Part shown: positions 43,861-51,553 of the stretch, one piece after another
How the letters are laid out: every line of letters begins with the position of its first letter
Numbering within the stretch: position 1 is the first letter of the stretch
Source of the DNA: Candidatus Lernaella stagnicola
GTDB taxonomy: Bacteria; Lernaellota; Lernaellaia; Lernaellales; Lernaellaceae
Assembly (NCBI GenBank): GCA_030765525.1
Contig: JAVCCK010000027.1
Span: 186,001 to 250,000 of the forward strand
DNA length: 64,000 nt
Reading direction: 5' to 3'
The notes under the pieces: generated by a model
What the model was told of the DNA's origin: nothing
What the model saw: only the letters and a program-made list of their open reading frames with translations
Database searches by the model: none
Program-made: the position numbers and the translations under genes

Positions 43861-45179
43861 TGCGCGTGTTGCTGTGCAATCCCCCGGCGCCGCGACCGAC
43901 CATGCGCGATTATTACTGCTCGTCCACCAGCAAAGCCGCCTACGTCTGGCACCCCATCGACTTGTTGGTTCAAGGCGCGTGGCTCAAGGATCGCCACACG
44001 TTGATCTGGCGCGATTTCGCGGTCACGCCCGCCACGCGCGAAGAGGCTTGGGAGATCGTGCGCCGGGATCGGCCGGACGCGATCCTCGGCCTGGTCGGCG
44101 CGGCGGCCCGGGATGATTTCGGCTTTTGGCGACGGGCGCAAGAGGAAAGCGGCGCGTCGCTTTTCGTGTCGGGTGATCTGGCTCGTTTCGCGCCCTTGGA
44201 TACGTTGGCGAAGCACGATTTCGTGGCGGGCGTCGTGTCGGATTTCACGCTGCCCGGCGTGCGCGACATGCTGCAAGGCAAAGCGACAACGCCCGGCTTG
44301 TGGTGCCGCAACGCCTCGGCCCCCGAAGCGCCGACCGGTGATTTTGCGTATCCTCCGCCGCCCCACGATTTGGTGTGGGCGTTACCCTATCGGCATCCCT
44401 TTCTCCCGGACGGCTTCGCCACGATCATGACCGACCACGGCTGCGTGCACCGCTGCCGGTACTGCAACAGCGGCGCGGTGGGTTGGCGCGGGCGGGCCTT
44501 GGACAATCTCGAGGCGGAGCTTCACCTCCTGGCTCGCCGGCGGCGGCGCAACCTGTTCATCAAAGACATGACCTTCAATGCCGACACCAAGCGCACCCTG
44601 GCGATTCTCGACCTGCTGGCACGCACGGGTCCGTGGCGATTCGCGTGCTACGTGCGGCCCGATCGCGTTTCGGACGAGCTGGCCGCGGCGCTGCGACGGG
44701 CCGGTTGCGTGATGGCGATGGTTGGGCTGGAAAGCGGCGATGACAACGTACTGCGCAGCGTCCGGCCGGGCGCGACGGTCGCGGCGGCCAGCGCCGGGGT
44801 ACGTCGCCTGCACGCGGCGAAGGTGCCGGTGGGCGGACATTTTCTGCTCGGGCTGCCCGGTGAGTCCGGCGCGGAAACGGACAAGACGATCGCGTGGGCG
44901 TGCCGCTTGCCGCTGGCGTATGCGAGTTTCAATTTGGCGGCCCCGCGGCCGGGCACGCCGCTGGACGGAGGGGATACGGGGGTGGCGGACGGGTCGTCGC
45001 CGGGGACGCTGTTGTTGGCTGATCGCTTGAGTCGCGGGGAATTGCTTGCCAAGCGCGACGCGGCGGTGCGCGCTTTTTACGGGCGTCCGGGTTATCTGGC
45101 GCGCCGGTTGGCCGCGGCGCTGCGCACCGGTCGGTTGCGGCGTGAACTGCGACACGGGTGGTTTCTATGGCGCGGCTGA
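43860..45179 (+). CDS. B12-binding-type radical SAM protein
   Basis: The 439-residue protein starts with a Rossmann-like region (MRVLLCNPP) that matches the cobalamin-binding N-terminus of B12-dependent radical SAM enzymes. The radical SAM core follows with CVHRCRYCNSG, FIKDMTFNAD and LESGDDNVLRSVRPG. The usual B12-binding D-x-H-x-x-G is not clear, so cobalamin binding is uncertain. The C-terminal part is basic (RTGRLRRELRHGWF). Third in a co-directional, overlapping set with the two SPASM-like genes, so the three probably act on one pathway. Its end lies 10 bases from the convergent YgiQ gene. Confidence 0.8.
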   Translation: MRVLLCNPPAPRPTMRDYYCSSTSKAAYVWHPIDLLVQGAWLKDRHTLIWRDFAVTPATREEAWEIVRRDRPDAILGLVGAAARDDFGFWRRAQEESGASLFVSGDLARFAPLDTLAKHDFVAGVVSDFTLPGVRDMLQGKATTPGLWCRNASAPEAPTGDFAYPPPPHDLVWALPYRHPFLPDGFATIMTDHGCVHRCRYCNSGAVGWRGRALDNLEAELHLLARRRRRNLFIKDMTFNADTKRTLAILDLLARTGPWRFACYVRPDRVSDELAAALRRAGCVMAMVGLESGDDNVLRSVRPGATVAAASAGVRRLHAAKVPVGGHFLLGLPGESGAETDKTIAWACRLPLAYASFNLAAPRPGTPLDGGDTGVADGSSPGTLLLADRLSRGELLAKRDAAVRAFYGRPGYLARRLAAALRTGRLRRELRHGWFLWRG

Positions 45180-45189
45180 GGTCTCCGCG

Positions 45190-47091
45190 TTAATCGAACG
45201 GCGACCAATTCGGCTCGGCTTTCAGCAGGCAATCCCCACCTTCACCGATCAGATCGAGGCGGTCGGCTTCTTTCAAAGCGTCAAACACATAGCGCTCGTT
45301 TTGCGGCTTGTAGTATTGGAACAAGCTGCGCTGCAGTTTGCGCTCGCGGTAGGCCAAGGGTCGATAGACCGTTTCGCCGGTTGCGGGGTCGATGCCGGTG
45401 TAGTGCATGCACGCCGAGGGAGTGCCGGGCATCGGGACGAAATCCTGGATCTGACAACTGTTGAGGTCGTGTTTCTTGATAAACAGCGCGATGTCGATGG
45501 CGTGTTCCAAGCGGCTGCCCGGATGACTGCTGATGAAGTACGGAGTGATGGTCAGTTCGGGCGTCCCGATGCGCGTACGAATTCGATCGAAACGCTCGAT
45601 GAACGATTCGATGGTTCCATCGTGGTATTTGTGGATCAACTTGTTGATGTCGGGCGAAACATGCTCGAAAGGCAGCTTGATGTGACCGGAGAGGAAATGC
45701 GTCATGATTTCCTCGAGAAAGGCGTCGCCGCTGGGGTCGTGTTCGAGCAAGTCGACCCGGATGTGACTGGCTAGATAGCAGCGCTCGACACCGTCGACGG
45801 AACGCACTTTCTGGAGCAGTTCAGTGTACGCCGTGTGGTCGAGCGCGAGGTGTTCGCACGGTTCCGGTTCCAGACAGCTTGAACGCTCGCAAGCCCCCTT
45901 GTTATCCACGTCGAGAGTACATCCCATCTTCCACATATTGGCGACGGGCCCCCCGATGTTGCTGATCCAGCCGCGGAAATAACGAAAGCTGGAAATCAGC
46001 ATCGCCTCTTTGAGAATCGACTCGCGGCTGCGCGAACTGACGTAACGACCTTCGTGAATGCGTTGGTTGCAGAAGGCGCATTTGCCGAAGCAACCACGGT
46101 GGGTGGTGAGCGCAAATTTCACCGTCTCAAACGATGGAATCGGACCGGCCTCGCGGTACTTCGGATGCGGGGTGCGTGAATAAGGCAGCGCGTAAATGCG
46201 GTCGATTTCACCGGTGGACAGCGGCCGCTGGGGCGGTGTCTGCACGAGCGTGCAGTTCTCGTAACGCTGCACGAGCGCTTTGGCCTGGCGGTGGTAATCA
46301 GCGTTGTCCGCTTCCAGATTCGTTTGATCGATAAACTGCTGTTTGGAAAGTTGCAGTTCGTCGAAATGCGGCAACGTTTCGTAGCTCGGCGGAAGATACT
46401 CCTCCAAACGATCGAAATGGTCGGCCTCGACGCGGTAAACAAGTCCGCGAATATTGCGGCACTCGACCGGTGCCTGTCCGCGGGCCAGCACCTGCGCCAC
46501 TTGCGTGATGGCGCGCTCGCCCGGTCCGTAGATAAGCAACTCAGCCGGGCACTCAGCGAGCAATCCGGGCCGTAAGACGTCGTCCCAAAAATCATAGTGG
46601 GCGAGTTTGCGGCCGGTGGCTTCGATGCCGGTAATGACCACGGGCACATCGGGATAAATGGTCTTGCAACACGAGGCGTAAACGATGCTGGCGCGATCGG
46701 GCCGCAAGCCGGGCAGGCGACCGGGGCTGAAAAAGTCAATCTTACGCGGCCGCCGCGTGGGGCTGTAGTTGGCGGCCATGGAGTCGTGCTTGCCGGCGGT
46801 GACGGCGAAAAACAGACGCGGCCGACCCAGTTGGGTGAATCCCTTTTCGCTGTTCCAATCGGGTTGGGCGATGTAGCCGACGCGTAATCCCATGGTTTCG
46901 AGCACACGGCCCAAAGCTGCAATCTCAAAACTGGGGTGGTCGATAAAAGCGTCGCCGGTGATGAGAATGACGTCAAGCTCATCCCAATCCCGCCACTGCA
47001 TTTCGCGGCGACTCATCGGCAAGTGACGAAACTGCCGTCGCTCTCCGTTATCCCCATTGCCCCCGGTGTCGTTCTTGATCGTGCGTTGCAT
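45190..47091 (-). CDS. YgiQ-type radical SAM protein
   Basis: The 633-residue protein has the long YgiQ N-terminal region (WDELDVILITGDAFIDHPSF, GKHDSMAANYSP, PDVPVVITGIEATGRKLAHYDFW) and the radical SAM motif CFGKCAFCNQRIHEGRYV. Near the end, DFVPMPGTPSACMHYTGIDP and YRERKLQRSLFQYY match the family. The function of YgiQ is unknown; the family is broad in bacteria and archaea. It is co-directional with thiD 14 bases upstream, and GGGAG lies nine bases before its ATG. It converges with the three radical SAM genes on the other strand, so it makes a run of four such enzymes. Confidence 0.92.
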   Translation of the reverse strand: MQRTIKNDTGGNGDNGERRQFRHLPMSRREMQWRDWDELDVILITGDAFIDHPSFEIAALGRVLETMGLRVGYIAQPDWNSEKGFTQLGRPRLFFAVTAGKHDSMAANYSPTRRPRKIDFFSPGRLPGLRPDRASIVYASCCKTIYPDVPVVITGIEATGRKLAHYDFWDDVLRPGLLAECPAELLIYGPGERAITQVAQVLARGQAPVECRNIRGLVYRVEADHFDRLEEYLPPSYETLPHFDELQLSKQQFIDQTNLEADNADYHRQAKALVQRYENCTLVQTPPQRPLSTGEIDRIYALPYSRTPHPKYREAGPIPSFETVKFALTTHRGCFGKCAFCNQRIHEGRYVSSRSRESILKEAMLISSFRYFRGWISNIGGPVANMWKMGCTLDVDNKGACERSSCLEPEPCEHLALDHTAYTELLQKVRSVDGVERCYLASHIRVDLLEHDPSGDAFLEEIMTHFLSGHIKLPFEHVSPDINKLIHKYHDGTIESFIERFDRIRTRIGTPELTITPYFISSHPGSRLEHAIDIALFIKKHDLNSCQIQDFVPMPGTPSACMHYTGIDPATGETVYRPLAYRERKLQRSLFQYYKPQNERYVFDALKEADRLDLIGEGGDCLLKAEPNWSPFD

Positions 47092-47104
47092 AAAAAACTA
47101 CTCC

Positions 47105-47887
47105 CTACCCTGAAATTCCAAGATACATCCAACCGTCCGTAGACGGAGCCCATGCTGCTTCAATACCCCGTCGCACTGTCGCCACGGCCCGCCGCGCCGC
47201 TATCGCGGGCGTCTCGCCCAAAGCGAGGTACCCGGCAATCAACGACGAAAGCGCGCACCCGGTGCCGTGCACCTGGCGACCACTGCCGATACGCGGCGTC
47301 GAAAAAGTCTCTTCGCCTTCCGGCCCGACGAGCAGGTCGACCGGATCACCCGTCAGGTGGCCACCCTTGATCAGCACATAGCGGGGGCCCCGTTCGCGCA
47401 ACATCGCCGCGGCCCGGCGCATGCCGGTTAGGTCGTCCACGGCCAGACCGGTTAGTTTTACGGCCTCGGGAACGTTGGGCGTCACCCATGTGCCGTGCGC
47501 CAAAAGCCGATCGTACGACGCGTTGCCGGCCAGGTCGCCGCCGGCCCCGGCGGTCAGCACCGGGTCAATCACAACGGGCACCGGCCAAGCCATTTCGGCC
47601 AGGGCGTCAGCCACCGCGTCGGCGTTCGCGGCACAGCCGACCATGCCGATTTTCACGGCCGCCGGACGTAAATCGGCGACCAAGGTTTTGATTTCCTGTA
47701 CGATTTCCGCCGCCGGTCGCGGCGCTACGGTTACCGGGGCGGCGGGACGTTGAGTCGTCATGGCGGTGACGACTCCGGCGGCTCGCAAACCCAGTGACGC
47801 GATAACCCCGGCGTCGGCCAATAGACCGGCTCCACCGGTCGGGTCAAACCCAGCTACGCATAAAACGACAGGATTAGGCTTATTCAT
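47105..47887 (-). CDS. thiD: Hydroxymethylpyrimidine (phosphate) kinase
   Basis: The 260-residue ribokinase-fold protein has VAGFDPTGGAGLLAD at the N-terminus, VIDPVLTAGAGG in the middle and VHGTGCALSSLIAGYLA near the C-terminus, which holds the anion hole and catalytic Cys. It phosphorylates HMP and HMP-P for thiamine synthesis. No TPP-riboswitch (THI box) pattern is seen in the 225 bases upstream, and the start codon has only a weak ribosome site. It is co-transcribed with the YgiQ gene. No other thiamine gene is nearby. Confidence 0.92.
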   Translation of the reverse strand: MNKPNPVVLCVAGFDPTGGAGLLADAGVIASLGLRAAGVVTAMTTQRPAAPVTVAPRPAAEIVQEIKTLVADLRPAAVKIGMVGCAANADAVADALAEMAWPVPVVIDPVLTAGAGGDLAGNASYDRLLAHGTWVTPNVPEAVKLTGLAVDDLTGMRRAAAMLRERGPRYVLIKGGHLTGDPVDLLVGPEGEETFSTPRIGSGRQVHGTGCALSSLIAGYLALGETPAIAARRAVATVRRGIEAAWAPSTDGWMYLGISG

Positions 47888-48112
47888 TTTTTGTTTTCAC
47901 TACCCATTCAATCATTTCACATGTCTTGGGGGCGTCGCGTCGCAGCCTGGATCTCGTTTTTTTTCAAGCCAGCACATTTACTAAGCGAATTTTTTACTTT
48001 TCCCCTGTTACTTTTCGCTTCGTAGTTATTGCCACCCAAGTCGCTTCATAGTCCAGGCGATGATAGCGATTAACTTCCTCGTTGTATCGGAATCGCTGCA
48101 GTCACGCAACCG

Positions 48113-48364
48113 CTATTTAGCGAAAAATTCATCATATTGCGCGACCTTACGGCGCAGCGTGTTGCGGTGCATACCCAACAGACGCGCGGCCTTAACCTGG
48201 TTGCCGCCGCTTTCCTCCAAAGCAGCCGTAATGAGGCGACATTCCAGGTGTCGCATCACCGTGTCATGAACGTCACCCTTGGCACGCGGAGGGACCGCAC
48301 TAAGCAGCCGACGGCACATGGATTCGTATCCGGCCAGCCAATTTCCTTCAAGCATCGTCTTCAT
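48113..48364 (-). CDS. fis: Fis-type DNA-binding protein
   Basis: The 83-residue protein consists of an N-terminal part (MKTMLEGNWLAGYESMCRRLL) and a Fis-type helix-turn-helix (LECRLITAALEESGGNQVKAARLLGMHRNTLRRKV). This is the same C-terminal HTH as in Fis and NtrC. The length is close to that of enterobacterial Fis (98). The start ATG at 48364 has GGAG seven bases upstream and lies within the last 17 bases of dusB. The dusB-fis gene order is the classical one of gammaproteobacteria, so an ancestral pair is likely. A nucleoid or transcription regulator role is inferred. Confidence 0.85.
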   Translation of the reverse strand: MKTMLEGNWLAGYESMCRRLLSAVPPRAKGDVHDTVMRHLECRLITAALEESGGNQVKAARLLGMHRNTLRRKVAQYDEFFAK

Positions 48365-49358
48365 GAGGTTTCTCCGCTTCCTGCATAAGTACCGCGGCGA
48401 CTTCGGCGAGCATGCTTTCGATGTCCGGTGCGGTAACGATTTGTCGTCGCGCCGCCGCCGCGCCGCGAAAGCCCTTGATGACAAACAAAGCGTATTTTCG
48501 GATTTCCCGCGCGGCCCGCGCCTCGCCTTTGAAGCGGACCAGCATGCCCACCTGCCGCTCGAGCAACCGGTACTTCGCGAGGCCGTCGAGTTCGGGCGGC
48601 GGCGGCTGATCGTCAAGCGCGGCGCGCGCGGCGGCGAATATCCAGGGTCGCTGCAACGCGGCGCGGCCGATCATCACGGCGTCGCACCCCGTTTGCGCGG
48701 CCAACTGCGCGGCATCGGCCCCTTGCGTCACGTCGCCATTGCCGATGACCGGAATATCCACCGCGTCTTTGACCGCGGCGATCAAGGACCAATCCGCGGT
48801 GCCGCCGAACATTTGCGCGCGCGTGCGGGGGTGTACGGTCAGGGCGTCGGCCCCGGCTTCCCGGCAGATGCGGGCGCATTCGACGACGTTGACGCGATCG
48901 AAACCGGACCGCAATTTGACCATCAACGGCAGCGGCGAGGCTGACTTCATGGCTTCGACGATACGCCCCAGGAGCGCCGGGTCGCCCATCAACGCCACGC
49001 CGTGCCCGCTTTTGACGACTTTGCGCACTGGGCAGCCCGCGTTGAGGTCAATCAGGTCCACGTCGGACTCACCGGCGACACGCCGGCAGGCCTCGGCAAA
49101 CAACTCCTCTCTCTTGCCGAACAACTGCGCGGCGACGGGGTGATCTTCCGCCGCGGAGGCCAGCAAGCTCATGGTTTTGCGAAATCCCTTCGAACCGGGC
49201 TTGGAAAGGGCGAGAGCGTCGGCGCTGGCCATCTCGGTAACGGTCAGGTCCGCGCCGAAGTCGCGGCAGACCATGCGCAGCGCGGCGTCGGAATATCCGG
49301 CCAGCGGCGCCAGGACGAGGGGAATGCTCCCCGGCAAAAGTACGGAGCCGATACGCAC
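48348..49358 (-). CDS. dusB: tRNA-dihydrouridine synthase
   Basis: The 336-residue protein is a Dus-family FMN enzyme: LVLAPLAGYSDAALRMV, the catalytic Cys in NAGCPVRKVVKSGHG, LMVKLRSGFD, HPRTRAQMFGG and VIGNGDV. It reduces uridine to dihydrouridine in tRNA. I use the GTG at 49358, two bases after the selD stop; a much longer reading runs into selD and is Arg/Pro-rich, so it is rejected. It sits between selD and fis in a leftward operon. DusB is the best match by its neighbour fis and its sequence class. Confidence 0.9.
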   Translation of the reverse strand: MRIGSVLLPGSIPLVLAPLAGYSDAALRMVCRDFGADLTVTEMASADALALSKPGSKGFRKTMSLLASAAEDHPVAAQLFGKREELFAEACRRVAGESDVDLIDLNAGCPVRKVVKSGHGVALMGDPALLGRIVEAMKSASPLPLMVKLRSGFDRVNVVECARICREAGADALTVHPRTRAQMFGGTADWSLIAAVKDAVDIPVIGNGDVTQGADAAQLAAQTGCDAVMIGRAALQRPWIFAAARAALDDQPPPPELDGLAKYRLLERQVGMLVRFKGEARAAREIRKYALFVIKGFRGAAAARRQIVTAPDIESMLAEVAAVLMQEAEKPHEDDA

Positions 49359-49360
49359 GG

Positions 49361-50404
49361 CTAACGCCCCGGGCGGATGCGCAGCGTCACCGCGTCGCGG
49401 GTCACTTGACCGATCACGGCGGCGGTCCCGGTTCCCTTCTCGCGCAACATCGCGACGGCTTCGTCGACCCGCTCCGGCGCTAAAGCCATGAGCAGACCGC
49501 CGCTTGTTTGGGCGTCGTTGATGAGCAGGAGCTGGTCTTCCGAAACGCCGCCATCGACCGCCAGGTGGTCGTTCGCGTAACTGCGGTTGGCGTAGGTGCC
49601 GGCGGGAATCAGGCCCATGTCGAGGCACTCGATGACGCCGGCCAGCAAAGGGATTTGGTCGAACCACAATTCGCCGCCGACTTCCCCCGCCTTGAGCAGA
49701 TCGAGCGCGTGCAGCGCCAAACCGAAACCCGTGACGTCGGTCACGGCGTGCGCCTCGACCAAGCGGGCCACCTGCGCCGCGTCGGCGTTGAGTTGGCCGC
49801 AGGTCTTCACCAGCAGTGCTTCGGTGCCCGGCGGTTCCATTTCGCCTTTGAGCGCGGTAGCCAGAATACCGGTGCCGATCGGCTTGGTGAGCACCAGAAA
49901 ATCGCCGGGGCGGGCGCCGGCATTGCTGAATAGATCGTCGGGGTGGGCCACGCCGGTGACGGCCAGGCCGTATTTGGGTTCTTTGTCATCGACCGTGTGA
50001 CCGCCGAGGATGACCACGCCCGCCTCGTCGGCTTTGTGGTAACCGCCGGCGAGGATCTGCCCGAGCACTTCCAGACCGGGCGGTCCTTTTTCGGGAAACG
50101 CGACAATGTTGAGCGCCGTGATGGGCTTGGCACCCATCGCGTAGACATCGGATAAGGCATTGGCCACGGCAATGAGTCCATACGCGAAGGGGTCGTTGAC
50201 GATGGGCGTGAAGAAATCGACCGTCTGCACGAGGGCGAGGTTCTCCCGCAGCAGGTAGACGCCGGCATCGTCGCCCTGGCCGACCAGCACGTGCTCGTCG
50301 GTTACCTGCGGAAGTTTCTCCAAAATTTTGGCCAGCTCACCCGGAGCCAGTTTGCAGGCTCACCCACTTCCGTGAGAGAGCTGCGTCAGCTTGACTTCGC
50401 TCAT
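49361..50404 (-). CDS. selD: Selenide, water dikinase, itself a selenoprotein (Sec at residue 15)
   Basis: The full gene starts at the ATG at 50404, with GGAG five bases upstream, and reads through an in-frame TGA at 50360-50362. The N-terminus is then MSEVKLTQLSHGSG-U-ACK, which lines up with E. coli SelD (catalytic Cys17, Cys19, Lys20). Here Sec15, Cys17 and Lys18 take those places. Further signs are the GQGDDAGVY glycine-rich loop, DFFTPIVNDPFAYG, GGHTVDDKEPKYG and TSGGLL. The 347-residue enzyme makes selenophosphate from selenide and ATP, needed for Sec-tRNA and 2-selenouridine. A reading that treats TGA as stop would leave a TTG start at 50323 and lose the active site. It heads a selD-dusB-fis operon. 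Confidence 0.93.
50332..50359 (-). promoter_or_regulatory. SECIS-like hairpin directing Sec insertion in selD
   Basis: On the minus strand, nine bases after the TGA, ctggctc and gagctgg pair into a 7-bp stem with a cgggt loop (50339-50343). The stem includes two G-U pairs. The loop begins 16 bases after the TGA and has G as its second base, matching the bacterial SECIS rules (apical stem, G near the loop start, about 16-37 bases from UGA). Confidence 0.72.
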
Positions 50405-50581
50405 GGCGACTCCATATTTCGTTCAAGCAAAAAGATTACCGGACGCGCCGCAGAAGAGGCAATCTCCTTTTTGCTTTTTTCGACCGACCCTTGAGCACAA
50501 TTGAGATTATGGACGCCTTGGCACACACTCGTTGGGTGACGGCGCATTGAAAACACACGGAACAAGCACGGAGGGGAAGCG

Positions 50582-51514
<933 letters not shown>

Positions 51515-51553
51515 GGCAAACGGACGGCTGATTTCCTCGCAGTGCGGTGGGGC

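Noticed and set aside
47888-48112. Possible TPP riboswitch upstream of thiD
   Set aside because: No THI-box core (ctgaga...acctgatctg-like) or matching stem set could be found.
49359-49667. Longer dusB reading reaching 49667
   Set aside because: The extra 103 residues are Arg/Pro-rich and lie antiphase inside selD; the family starts at the GTG at 49358.
50323-50404. Reading the TGA in selD as a stop, with the gene starting at TTG 50323
   Set aside because: This start has no ribosome site and removes the active-site Sec/Cys and Lys that all SelD proteins have; the upstream frame aligns perfectly with the family.
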